Shown here: positions 1 to 8,919 of the stretch, piece after piece
Position numbering within the stretch: the first letter of the stretch is position 1
How the letters are laid out: each line of letters opens with the position of its first letter
Translations under genes and position numbers: made by a program
The notes under the pieces: generated by a model
Seen by the model: the letters and a program-made list of their open reading frames with translations, nothing else
Told to the model about the DNA's origin: nothing
Database searches by the model: none
NCBI GenBank assembly: GCA_965224535.1
Contig: CBDCZR010000005.1
Coordinates: 1 to 64,000 of the forward strand
Origin: JBCDHN01 sp965224535
Lineage (GTDB): Bacteria; Verrucomicrobiota; Verrucomicrobiia; Verrucomicrobiales; DEV007
Reading direction: 5' to 3'
Length of the DNA stretch: 64,000 bases

Positions 1-2376
1 AACATATTTTGACACCTCGGCAGACCTCGTGGAAGCTCGTGTAGGTCTGACAAGTTTTGAACACGTTCAAAACTGTTACTACAACTCCTGAACAACCTGT
101 AAATATATCAGAGCTGCTAAAGAGCCCAGCACGAAAAACAAAAGTAAACTGCGAGTAATAGCAATCAAAATATGAGCAAAGCACGAAGTCACAAGACCAC
201 TGTAAGAATTTTGGACAATCCAAATATTTTCCCTACATTGTGATCAGATAAATCGCCATCAACATCGTGAAAGTGGGCGGGTACCATTAGTACTGGTTTG
301 ATTTCTGTAAAGTCATGCATGAATACAAGTATACTTGTTCTAAACTTCAAATTTATTTCACACTATACACCTAAATTTGTGAATAAACATAAACTTGATT
401 GTACTCTTTAAACGAATATGTGCAAAAATATAACAGGAACATTAAAATATATGCAAGAAAATATTGCCAAGATAATAAGCTTGAAAAGGGATAGTAATCT
501 GCATAAAGGAAATCACATACAAAGGCTGTTTGCTATTTTAAGTGAAAATATCTAGGCCTATCGATACAATGGTCAATGAAAGTGGAACAGGAATATAGAA
601 TAAAGTGAAATAATGATTGCCAAAAGTTTATTTTAAATAAATTTAAAACACAAATTTGGTATTTGGTAAATAGAACCCGCTGCATGACATGGCATTAAGT
701 GTATCCACAGGTAGTTGAAATCACTGCCTGCAAGGGAGGGACTGAAGATCCTGAAAGGTATGTAACAAAATGGGACTGCCATCTATCTGGGTGTTGGTGA
801 ACCAATTAAAACTTCATGTTTTCATGCTTCTATATCGTTAAGTCGCTGCCTTTAACATAACTTTCTAAATGTTCCATTTCATCAATTTGTTTTCAAACAT
901 GTTCATTTGAATACCAAACAGCCCAGCCCAATATTACAGATGATCTGCTATGATGAGCAAATAGCCGATCAGAAGTCGTCATTCCGTGATGGCGGAGTCA
1001 TTTTTTATTTGTTGCACACCCTTCGGGACCTTCGGGACCTCAGTAAGTGGGTATAATTTCAAATACCTGTGGTGTATCTCAGCCTCTAAAAGAGCATTAT
1101 AATCTTTATTTTAGCTGTTAAAATAAAATAACTATAAAAATGTGATAAAATTATGTAGATACATCAGGCTGTCGCTGTGGAAATTGCGAGAACAGTAGTA
1201 CAGTTAATGCAACGGTTACGTGAACGTACCTTATTTATGCATGTAACCCTGTAGTGCAGTAGCCAAGGTGCACATATAGGCCTACAATCAAGTGGGCACT
1301 TTTTGAAGAAAGCATGACACCTACCCAGATATCTTAGAAATACTCTTAGCTTCAAGAAAAATATAGGTGGCAGTTTGAAATCTTGGAAGATTCAAAACGG
1401 CGGCCGTTTCCAAAAATGGCCACTATGCGATAAGAATAATTCTTATTCTTGCTGCTAAATCTCACAGAACAGCTAGATTTTAGTGATCTATAAATGAAAT
1501 TTTATGTTTTTGATGATGCCACATCTTATTCTTATTTTACAGAAGGCACATTTATGATCTCACTGGCCGTTGACAACATCAGTCTGTCTCACGAATAATT
1601 ATTATGCATGGAAACCATAAATACCCAGTTCTGTATCAAAGCGAAAATCGGAGAATGAACGTAGATGTAGGGTTGATGTTATGAAGGTGCATTTTACCCA
1701 AGATAACAGAACTGGTATCTGACGCACAGCATATGGCAGGTTGGACTCTGTCAGAAAATACACCATGCACTTTCTGTGACTGCATTACAACGCCATGAAC
1801 ACAGTGTTCTAAAGCTTGTAGTTACTTTAAGAGGTTTCACAAATCCATTTGCAGTGTACGATTTGTTCAATTTGGTAACCAAATCCATCACACCTAAAAA
1901 AAGGTCAAACAGGATATTTGCAAACAAGGTGAAATTGGGCAAGAATTGTTTGAGACCTTTGTAGCTAGACGAATCAAACGATCATCTGAAACCTTTTTGG
2001 GCCCCCAAGAAGAAACGAAAGTTGACTACAGAGTAGTACAGTTTAGAAAACAAGAATATCTGCCGGTAACAAATTGGTTGAGTTGAAACAGGATCGTTCA
2101 TGTTTGCAAGATTATTTGCAAGATTATTATTGCAAGATTATTGGGTGTCTGCAAGGCTAGGCCCCGCATAAATGAATTTTCTGTGATACCAAGATCTGTC
2201 TTTGACCTGATGGTGCCATGCTTCACTGTTCAATGAACAGCATTTCGATTAACATCCTAGAGAAGCTTCCTGGTAATGATGAAACACTGACTAGCACAAT
2301 CAGCAAAAATGAGGGTAAAGCTGAAGGATCAATCAAAACAGTTTTCATTGTTGATGCAATGACTGAAGTTCAAACT
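1..2376. other. AT-rich eukaryotic (metazoan-like) segment
   Basis: This stretch is AT-rich, has stops in all frames over most of its length, and lacks the close gene packing of everything to its right. Short open frames at about 1,164-1,355 and 1,751-1,964 do not look bacterial. From about 1,776 a discontinuous coding signal resembling an uncharacterised metazoan protein family appears (next entry). No bacterial promoter, ribosome binding site or gene is visible before about 2,377. The simplest reading is host or co-sampled invertebrate DNA joined to a bacterial contig. A genuine transfer cannot be excluded from sequence alone. Confidence 0.8.
1776..2376 (+). pseudogene. Fragmented metazoan-type coding segment
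   Basis: Pieces of one protein appear in shifting frames: RGFTNPF near 1,830; ARRIKRSSETF near 1,965; WAPKKKRKL near 2,000 if one T of a TTTTT run is dropped; RPRINEFSVIPRS near 2,165; and VFIVDAMTEVQ near 2,345-2,375. From memory this order matches a repeated uncharacterised family seen in cnidarian, mollusc and sponge genomes, with the pattern RRI.RSS..F..P.KK.KL followed by PRS.F and VDGMA.VQ. The last reading frame runs by chance straight into the bacterial zincin fragment. Family recognition is from motif memory and needs a search. Confidence 0.5.
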
Positions 2377-2637
2377 TACCCCATCTTCGGACTGTTCGAC
2401 CCCGAGACCCCCGAGGTTCTCTCCATCGACTATGGTTTAGTCACTGAGTTTGAAGCCGGACGCGGCAAACGCAAAACCGCCGAAGGCCGCAACGTCTACA
2501 TCCTTGGCGTCACCATCCTCCACGAACTCATCCACTGGGGCGACAACAAAGACGGCGTCCACCGCGACGACCTCCCTGGTGGCCGCGAAGCCGGAGAACT
2601 TTTCGAAGAAATCATCTACGGCAAAGTCATCAATTAA
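2377..2637 (+). pseudogene. 5'-truncated zincin metallopeptidase-like protein
   Basis: This is the C-terminal part (about 85 residues) of a bacterial protein whose beginning is replaced by the eukaryotic segment. It contains the zinc-binding motif HELIH, followed by W.D...GV and a conserved-looking tail, GREAGELFEEIIYG. The pattern LHE..H.GD..(D/N)G then E.G..FE...YG recalls metallopeptidase domains at the C-termini of polymorphic toxins and secreted effectors. No signal peptide can be judged because the N-terminus is missing. The codon use is bacterial and GC-rich, unlike the sequence before it. A secreted unknown starts 49 bases downstream and may share its transcript. Confidence 0.55.
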
Positions 2638-2685
2638 CATCAACTAATCCGGAGGAACCTTACTCAACACACAGCATTTTGCCTC

Positions 2686-3609
2686 ATGACTCGCACAAAG
2701 CACAGAGCACAAAGCACGAAAACGCCAAGCCAAGCCGACAAACGAAGCACAGCAATTGCTTATAGTTTGGTTTTTTGCCTCCTCATTCCTGCAATCGCTT
2801 CCGCCCAGCAATCCTCTCTACCTGAATTCACCTTCAACAAACAGTTCCTCCGGGCCGGTCAACCTGTCATCATGACCGTGGGTTCCTACTCCGGAGACCT
2901 TGTCGTTGAATCCGACTTCTCCAATTCCAGCGAACTCCACAAAGGCATTACCGACGGCAATGAAATCGACCTCGGCGTCGCCTCCGGTCCGGGCATCTAT
3001 TTCATTAAAGTCATCCCCGCGCCACCGCTCCCGCCTTCCAGCTTCGTCTTCTTTGTCGGTCCGGGAGGCGTCGCGACTCGCGCCGAGTTGCCCGCCCGGG
3101 AAGGCATTCAATCCGACGTCCTCATCCGCTTCATCAAAGGCATCACCGCCGCCCGGCTCAAAGACGCCGCCCTTAACGTCGATTGGGCCGAATACGCCGC
3201 CGAAAATGCAGTCGGCGGCGTCAAAACCGGCCTTATCTGCGCCGTAGCCGTTTTCGATCCCACCCACCAAACCAAGCGGGTTTGTGCCGTTTCCGTCGGC
3301 GGGCACCTCGTCGATGCCGGAACCGCTATCATCACCCAACTCCTCGCGATCCAGCGCAAGGCCAATGCCATTTCCAAAGAAGAAGAAAAGCTCCTCGGCC
3401 ACATGGTCCGCGCTCTTCCCGCTGCCGGGCTGACCCTCGCTAGCCCCGGAACGATGAAGCCGGATGAAACGATCGAAAGTGTTAGTACGGTGATCGCACT
3501 CGCGGGAATTACGCTGCAGGAATTTGTCGATACGCCCGCAGGAACACTCGGAATCAAAGTGGCGAGTGACTCTGCGGGGAAATTCACCTTTCTGTTGTCG
3601 TTGAAGTAA
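2686..3609 (+). CDS. Secreted protein of unknown function
   Basis: A 307-residue protein begins with a basic N-region and a hydrophobic core ending in a likely signal peptidase I site (AIASA|QQ, about residue 40). The mature part starts with a beta-rich stretch (TFNKQFLRAGQPV). It then has a Pro-rich linker near residue 105 and an Ala-rich helical C-terminal half without recognisable catalytic motifs. The start is the first ATG after the zincin gene. GC content matches the zincin fragment rather than the lower-GC cluster that begins 15 bases after its stop. I do not recognise the family. Proximity to the zincin could mean a paired inhibitor or accessory protein, but nothing in the sequence shows this. 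Confidence 0.55.
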   Translation: MTRTKHRAQSTKTPSQADKRSTAIAYSLVFCLLIPAIASAQQSSLPEFTFNKQFLRAGQPVIMTVGSYSGDLVVESDFSNSSELHKGITDGNEIDLGVASGPGIYFIKVIPAPPLPPSSFVFFVGPGGVATRAELPAREGIQSDVLIRFIKGITAARLKDAALNVDWAEYAAENAVGGVKTGLICAVAVFDPTHQTKRVCAVSVGGHLVDAGTAIITQLLAIQRKANAISKEEEKLLGHMVRALPAAGLTLASPGTMKPDETIESVSTVIALAGITLQEFVDTPAGTLGIKVASDSAGKFTFLLSLK

Positions 3610-3624
3610 TCAATAGAATCCATT

Positions 3625-4200
3625 TTGAAAGCTAAGATTCATCCTCCCGAGCCCGCTGAAACTGTAAGGGGCCGGTTTAGCAGGCCTCAAAACGAAAGTC
3701 CTTTTTGGCGCTATACAGCAGTTCTTTTCCTCGTAAGCTTTGCCTGTTATATCACTTGGACGTTTGGCTTTCTCCTTGGGGCGTATGCAGAAGCAAACGG
3801 CGCAGTAGAAAATCAGATAAAAAGTCTACCCGGAGGTGACCGGATTCTCACGGAAGTTATTTCAAAACGGCTCCAACCGAGGCGTGATTCAACCTATTCC
3901 GATAAGAATAATCTGGGAGATCCTCCAGAAGCTAGAAAAATCAAGCCAGCCAAAGACTGGCGGGAACTTGAAGCCATTTGTTACGGAAACGGCGGCGACG
4001 GAGTATTTGATTTGATGACAGGAAAATTGAATGGTGTATCACCGAGAGAGCTTAGCGACATGATCAGTGAACTGAGTTGGAGCGAAAATGCGGACGAAAC
4101 TCTCAATTCGCTTTCAATTTCTGCAGCATCGCTGGAATCCGATGTTCAAAGTCTAGAAGAGGATGTGGGCTATTTATCAAAAAACCTAACTGGACCATGA
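3625..4200 (+). CDS. Single-span membrane protein, first gene of motor-like cluster
   Basis: A 191-residue protein with a TTG start. A Pro- and Arg-containing N-terminus precedes one transmembrane helix (about residues 28-52, from YTAVLFLVSF). A long acidic, mostly helical soluble tail follows, ending in a possible short coiled coil (LESDVQSLEEDVGYL). Its stop overlaps the next ATG (ATGA), so the two are almost certainly co-translated. No conserved domain is recognised. Base composition drops here compared with 2.4-3.6 kb and stays low to about 13.9 kb, suggesting the whole cluster arrived as one unit. It may be a structural partner of the channel proteins encoded downstream, which is inference from context. 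Confidence 0.6.
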   Translation: MKAKIHPPEPAETVRGRFSRPQNESPFWRYTAVLFLVSFACYITWTFGFLLGAYAEANGAVENQIKSLPGGDRILTEVISKRLQPRRDSTYSDKNNLGDPPEARKIKPAKDWRELEAICYGNGGDGVFDLMTGKLNGVSPRELSDMISELSWSENADETLNSLSISAASLESDVQSLEEDVGYLSKNLTGP

Positions 4201-4985
4201 CAACGCAACAAAAACTCCGTAGAATTCCTTTCCTAGGTGTGTGCTTAATCGGCCCATGTGTTGCTTTGATTGCTGGATATTTCCAAGGAGTCAATTCGCA
4301 GGTCGACGGCCAAGCTCATTTTTTTGCAAGTTTTGCACCATGGGTTAGTTGGTTCGCAAAAGAACCCCATCGATTAGTACTGGTAGATTTGGACAATGGC
4401 GATAGAAAGCCCAAAAATGGAAAGGCTGAGTTACAAGTTATAAAGGAGAACGGGCAATATCATGTTCTTGTTTACAATAACTCAGGTCATCAGACCCTTA
4501 ACGAATCCAACGTGACCCTTCCATTCCATCTAAAAAAGCGATTGAGCACTGCGTTTAAGACAATGCCTTCCGCAACAGAACAGGGAATGATCTCTCGGCA
4601 TCTGAAGTCCTTAGTCAATTTTCGACCCAGCGGCGCTGAACTACGTAATGTTCGACATGCAATTTCTCATCTTACACATGAACGCCATGAATTTCGCCTA
4701 GCAGCAGGTTTAGCAAACGAGTTACATGGATTGTTGATTTTACAATTCGAAGGAAAGGAGAGAGGTTCGATCGGGTACGCAATCAGCCATTCCACTGCCT
4801 CCACTAAATCCCAGATTGAGTCGACTTTAGATGGGGTGAGTTTGTTTCACAATGACCACGCAGCGATTCTCCGAGAATCCGTCGCAAAACTAACACCGAC
4901 TGCGAAACAGGCCCGGCTAGCTTCAGAACAAGCATCGAAGACCCGCAAGGCATTTGAAGAGGGTATTGATTCCCTTTCGAAATAA
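4197..4985 (+). CDS. Membrane-anchored protein of unknown function
   Basis: A 262-residue protein that starts at the ATG overlapping the previous stop codon. An earlier in-frame start would overlap the upstream gene by about 120 bases and is less likely. Residues 11-30 (FLGVCLIGPCVALIAG) form a transmembrane or uncleaved signal segment. The remaining soluble part has mixed strands and helices and a Lys/Ala-rich C-terminal helix. There is no family match that I can name. It belongs to the same tightly spaced operon as its neighbours, with 35 bases to the next start. Confidence 0.6.
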   Translation: MTTQQKLRRIPFLGVCLIGPCVALIAGYFQGVNSQVDGQAHFFASFAPWVSWFAKEPHRLVLVDLDNGDRKPKNGKAELQVIKENGQYHVLVYNNSGHQTLNESNVTLPFHLKKRLSTAFKTMPSATEQGMISRHLKSLVNFRPSGAELRNVRHAISHLTHERHEFRLAAGLANELHGLLILQFEGKERGSIGYAISHSTASTKSQIESTLDGVSLFHNDHAAILRESVAKLTPTAKQARLASEQASKTRKAFEEGIDSLSK

Positions 4986-5020
4986 ATGTAACAGAGCCTT
5001 ACACCAATCTTAACTTCGCT

Positions 5021-6556
5021 ATGAAAATGACAAGAAACAACATCCTAAGCATCGGCAGACTGAGAAAGAGTGACATCCACGCGCCGGTCTCTCTCCTAGT
5101 TCTGACGGCATTCCTACAACTTCAGTTAGTTCCTTATGCAAGTGCAGAGCAGGCGCCCCCACCCAACAATTTGCTGCAGATTCTCAGGGGGCTTCAGGAG
5201 CGACAGGAAAAAACCGAGGAACGCCTAACTGCTGCAATGGAGCAGATGCGCCTTCAAATGCTCGCCATGCAGGCTCAAGCCAACGGAATCAAGCTTGAAA
5301 CAGCGAAAAATGACGCACAGGCCGCGCTTGATCGATTTTCGAATCTCCCTGTTACTGACCCCAAGGTCGCGACTGCAAAACAGGAACTCGAAGCTGCGAT
5401 GGCAAAGCTACAAACCATCGACAAGGACACGCCTAAGGAAGAAGTCGATCAGATTATGAAAGAGGTGGAGGAGAAGGTTCGGGCTCTACAAAAGGTTGGT
5501 GACGAACACAACCGCGAATTCTCCAACGCGGGCAAGAGAATTGAGCAAGCCGCAAATGCATCCGGTAAGGAAAATCCGTTGAAATTTGACCGTGATTGCT
5601 TCGCAAAGCATGTCTCTTTTCCACTTGGAATGGTTGAGGGTATCAAAAAGCTTGATCCTCCTGTTTCTGCTCCTCCACAGAATCCATTTACAATGGTTTC
5701 ATCAGCCCAATCTACTGCAGGAATCGGTGCGTCTTTGCTGGCTGCGAAGAAAGAGAAAGAATATGAGAAAATGCTCACATGGTCGAAAGACCAGCTTCTT
5801 GCGAAAATCGAAACCTACTCGAATCGTGGGTACTGGTCATCAGACCTTGTGGCAGCATATCCCGAAGCCGCAGAGAACTGCCTGAGAGAAAAGGGAGCAA
5901 GCGAAGAAGACATTAAAAAATTTGTTCACCACGCGAAAGGAAAACACCAGGCTCGGGACACCGCTCGAAATGGTCACGAAGCGATGACAGGGTTGTTGAT
6001 GGGCGCGATGATGACAGGCAACCCTTACATCATTGGCGCAGCCTTTATTCTCGCGATATTGATGATGATATTTGGAGGGGGCAGCGGGGATGGAGATGGG
6101 GACGGCGATGGTAGTGGAGATGGGAAATACGATGGTGACGGTTCTGGCACTGGCAGCCCATATGCAGGGCCAACCAGCGAAGCTGATCCAAATACTGGAA
6201 CTGTTGACGTGGTAGCGCCTCCTAATCCTGAGCAGGATACCGAAATTGTCGATCCCAAACCTTTTGAGAAGACTGATTGCGAAGGGTGCACGCTTAAGCC
6301 CCCCCACGGAAACATAAAAGTGACCGGCTCTTACCCTGGAGAGGTTACATTCACACTTGCAACAAAAGTGTTTAAGTATGATTTCGCTGGCAAGAAAGAA
6401 GTAAGAGTTGCGGGCACTGACGACACGATGCTGCCTCTAGGAGACGAATTAAAACTCGATTCAGTCGATTTCGAAAAGGAGCGCCTGAACATCACCGTGG
6501 ATGGCGAGGAGTACTTCCTTGACAACCTAGAAGGCATTGTTGCCACCAAGAAATAG
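5021..6556 (+). CDS. Coiled-coil envelope protein with Gly-Asp repeat linker
   Basis: A 511-residue protein in distinct zones. A long N-terminal segment with a signal-like core ends near YASA|EQ (about residue 43). A strongly charged coiled coil rich in Gln, Glu and Lys covers about 55-170. A soluble region with several Cys residues follows, then a hydrophobic span at about 335-352 (YIIGAAFILAILMMIFGG). A low-complexity Gly-Asp tract (SGDGDGDGDG) comes next, and a beta-rich C-terminal domain of about 100 residues starts with a CEGC pair. The acidic Gly-Asp repeats might bind calcium or act as a flexible linker. No known family is recognised. Its place before two anchored proteins and the channel genes suggests a periplasm-spanning component. 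Confidence 0.6.
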   Translation: MKMTRNNILSIGRLRKSDIHAPVSLLVLTAFLQLQLVPYASAEQAPPPNNLLQILRGLQERQEKTEERLTAAMEQMRLQMLAMQAQANGIKLETAKNDAQAALDRFSNLPVTDPKVATAKQELEAAMAKLQTIDKDTPKEEVDQIMKEVEEKVRALQKVGDEHNREFSNAGKRIEQAANASGKENPLKFDRDCFAKHVSFPLGMVEGIKKLDPPVSAPPQNPFTMVSSAQSTAGIGASLLAAKKEKEYEKMLTWSKDQLLAKIETYSNRGYWSSDLVAAYPEAAENCLREKGASEEDIKKFVHHAKGKHQARDTARNGHEAMTGLLMGAMMTGNPYIIGAAFILAILMMIFGGGSGDGDGDGDGSGDGKYDGDGSGTGSPYAGPTSEADPNTGTVDVVAPPNPEQDTEIVDPKPFEKTDCEGCTLKPPHGNIKVTGSYPGEVTFTLATKVFKYDFAGKKEVRVAGTDDTMLPLGDELKLDSVDFEKERLNITVDGEEYFLDNLEGIVATKK

Positions 6557-6607
6557 GGGCGATGCAAAGAAGCACGGGCATTAATAGGTATAAGTAATTG
6601 TCCGGCG

Positions 6608-7357
6608 ATGAGCAGGCGCAAATCACGCGAAGAACTTGAAATTTTTTCGCTGTCCTTCGTGGACTTGATGTGCATCGCTCTCGCCGGGCAACTGATCCTC
6701 TGGTTGATTACTCAGGATGCAAAGCCATACACTCCCGCCAAAGAGAGCCTGGCTATCGTCATCAAACAAGACGGATCTACAGCTCATATGAGCGGCCCAC
6801 CACCCAAGATCTACGCAACCCACTCAACTTCGCCCCTCGGTGTCGCGCTCAATTCGGTCCCATACGTTGATACAAATGGAACGTCAATCCGCCTAACGCA
6901 GGTGCTTGATGACGATCATTCTGGACGAGTCGTTGCGACATTTGAAAAACTTCAAGCGGATTATATCGTAGAAAAGGAATTCCGAAGGTGTTCCTCGACT
7001 TTTGTAGTGCATCACATTACCGTGTTTGTATTGGGCAAACCGCTTAAGATAGGTATAGTCTTCCACAGTGACTCGCATCTGACAACCGTATTACGAACTG
7101 CACCGCGAGATCCAAGTGTTAAGGCAAAGAAGAGTATCAAGGCGTTCCTCAAAAGCGTAGTGGGCCCACCACCTTATAATACGACCACGCTTCCCGACAA
7201 CATTTTCTTGGTAGACCCCTCAAATTCCCAATTCAAACTTCAAATCCATGTCGACGCGGAAGGAAAAGTGGAGTTGCACAAACCTCTTTCATTCTCCCCG
7301 TCTCCAAATCAATCGGCTCGGCTCCAAAGGATGCTCGAAATTGGGAACCTACCCTAA
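6608..7357 (+). CDS. Single-span protein with ZorB/ExbD-like anchor
   Basis: A 249-residue protein. A short basic N-terminus is followed by one transmembrane helix at about residues 14-36 carrying an Asp at its start (FSLSFVDLMCIALAG). Small anchored partners of MotA/TolQ/ExbB channels (ExbD, TolR, MotB, ZorB) share this layout: a cytoplasmic stub, an Asp-containing helix and a periplasmic domain. The rest is a soluble domain of about 200 residues with beta character and no recognisable OmpA signature. It lies in a tight operon, 22 bases before the next gene, which encodes a protein with a similar anchor. Assignment as a stator-type partner is inference from the helix pattern and the neighbours. 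Confidence 0.55.
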   Translation: MSRRKSREELEIFSLSFVDLMCIALAGQLILWLITQDAKPYTPAKESLAIVIKQDGSTAHMSGPPPKIYATHSTSPLGVALNSVPYVDTNGTSIRLTQVLDDDHSGRVVATFEKLQADYIVEKEFRRCSSTFVVHHITVFVLGKPLKIGIVFHSDSHLTTVLRTAPRDPSVKAKKSIKAFLKSVVGPPPYNTTTLPDNIFLVDPSNSQFKLQIHVDAEGKVELHKPLSFSPSPNQSARLQRMLEIGNLP

Positions 7358-7378
7358 TCACGCCCGCAAAAAACTGCA

Positions 7379-7903
7379 ATGGCAAGAGGAAATAGAGAAC
7401 TCCCGAATCCACTTGGTCTCTCAGCCATTGATCTTATTACGTGCGCCTTCATAGCGGTTTTCGTATTAAATATTCTCAAAGACAAGTCCCGTGGCATTAC
7501 CGACGAAAAGCCGCCCAAAGGAATTAGTTATGTTACTGCTGAGTTGTCTGCGGCGAAAGAGCTTGAGGACGCTTCGGGAATTAAAGTGCCCCAAAAAGAC
7601 GTCGGGTTGACTTTAGGTGCCTCTATTACCTTTCCGGACGGTCGAATATATTCTAGCTGGAAACCAAGGGGTGACGAAATGGTATGGCAAACCGCCAATG
7701 GCGAAATCTCGGGTCTTTTTCGCGGAACAGTGCCCGGTTCGTTGGAGGTTCGGGTGGTCGTTCTTGATACGGAGCCCTTAATTGCCGGAGGGTATGGCCT
7801 GGAAGTACTCAACGTCAAGGTGCATGGAACTGTTGGCCCTGCAAAATCGGGAACGCTCAACGCGACATCATTCTACCGGACATCACTTACTCTAACCAGA
7901 TAG
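7379..7903 (+). CDS. Small single-span protein with ZorB/ExbD-like anchor
   Basis: A 174-residue protein resembling the previous gene in plan. A short N-terminus (NPLGLSAIDLITCAF) runs into a single transmembrane helix at about residues 14-33, again with an Asp at its cytoplasmic edge. A beta-rich periplasmic domain of about 130 residues follows, containing GASITFPDGRIY and strand-loop patterns typical of a small sandwich fold. The start ATG follows the previous stop by 21 bases and the next gene begins 12 bases after its stop. It is probably a second ExbD-like partner or pseudopilin-like subunit of the same complex. The exact family is not recognised. Confidence 0.55.
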   Translation: MARGNRELPNPLGLSAIDLITCAFIAVFVLNILKDKSRGITDEKPPKGISYVTAELSAAKELEDASGIKVPQKDVGLTLGASITFPDGRIYSSWKPRGDEMVWQTANGEISGLFRGTVPGSLEVRVVVLDTEPLIAGGYGLEVLNVKVHGTVGPAKSGTLNATSFYRTSLTLTR

Positions 7904-7915
7904 CAAAATCAAACA

Positions 7916-8908
7916 ATGCAGACAGTCTACGCTCACCCGTTCACGTTGTTGCTTTCAGTCTTCGTGCTTTCTCCGTGCCTATTTGCTGGACCTACTCCAG
8001 ATGAGATTTCGGGTTTTCACCAATGGAGGGTTCGTAACGGTCTCAACGTGGACGAGGTTCACCCCATTTGGTCTCTCGATGTCCCTCCCGGCGATCCATC
8101 AAGCTCCACGGTCAGTATTTTGTTCAAGAAAGACTCGAGCGTTCCTGAGGGATTTACCCCCCACCTTTTTTGGACCGACCATACGGTTCCAATTCGCTTC
8201 GATCCGAGTTGCCGGACAACACCCACGACGACGCTGTTCTCGATTTCCTCTACTGTTCGAAAAGGGCTAGGAGGCGCGGCAATTGCTGAACATGCCGAGT
8301 TTCTTCCTGCTAGCTTTGATTTTCCCTTTCTTGACGGAATAAAAACTATGGTTCGTAGTCTTGCGGGGCTTCCCGATCCACCGAGTTCGCTTACGGTTTT
8401 TCCAACAGGCATTGTTTCAATGAAACGCTTAGTAGAATACAACGGCCTTCAAGCAATGTCATTTTTACCCCTCGGTTCTACCCCTAGCCATGCTCCAACT
8501 TCTCCAGTCGTGACAATCGAACACATCGAGACCAATTCCAAGGCTTTCATGGCCGAGCACTTTCAAGGAAAGGTTAAACCCATAATCGGAGCCAACTCAA
8601 CTATCCAGGCGCTCTCAAAATCGGGATGGCTCTTGCTAGCTGATGCTTCCGGCCAACAGAAGCTCATCAATTTTAATATGCCTGTCCTCGAAAAGACGGT
8701 GATGCCTCGGGCGGGTTTCGATTCGCGCTTTGACGAGATTAAAGACGCTCCGGTGCAGATCGATGATCCAAACCTGTTTACAAGAAGACCATCTGACCTA
8801 TACGATGATATCCTTCCACTCTTACCGTTTCCTCAAGAAACCATAAGACCAATTCTAGACAAATTGGGTATGGCTCAGCATCCCCGTTCGTTCCTATTGA
8901 TCCCGTAA
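7916..8908 (+). CDS. Secreted protein of unknown function
   Basis: A 330-residue protein with a clear signal peptide: a hydrophobic core at residues 9-22 (FTLLLSVFVLSPCLFAG) and a cleavage region near residue 25. The mature part is Pro- and Ser-rich with regular hydrophobic strands and no recognisable catalytic motif or further membrane helix. It sits between the anchored proteins and the first channel gene, 11 bases before the latter, so co-expression is very likely. A periplasmic adaptor role is possible, but this is position-based inference only. Confidence 0.55.
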   Translation: MQTVYAHPFTLLLSVFVLSPCLFAGPTPDEISGFHQWRVRNGLNVDEVHPIWSLDVPPGDPSSSTVSILFKKDSSVPEGFTPHLFWTDHTVPIRFDPSCRTTPTTTLFSISSTVRKGLGGAAIAEHAEFLPASFDFPFLDGIKTMVRSLAGLPDPPSSLTVFPTGIVSMKRLVEYNGLQAMSFLPLGSTPSHAPTSPVVTIEHIETNSKAFMAEHFQGKVKPIIGANSTIQALSKSGWLLLADASGQQKLINFNMPVLEKTVMPRAGFDSRFDEIKDAPVQIDDPNLFTRRPSDLYDDILPLLPFPQETIRPILDKLGMAQHPRSFLLIP

Positions 8909-8919
8909 CTCCCAACTCC

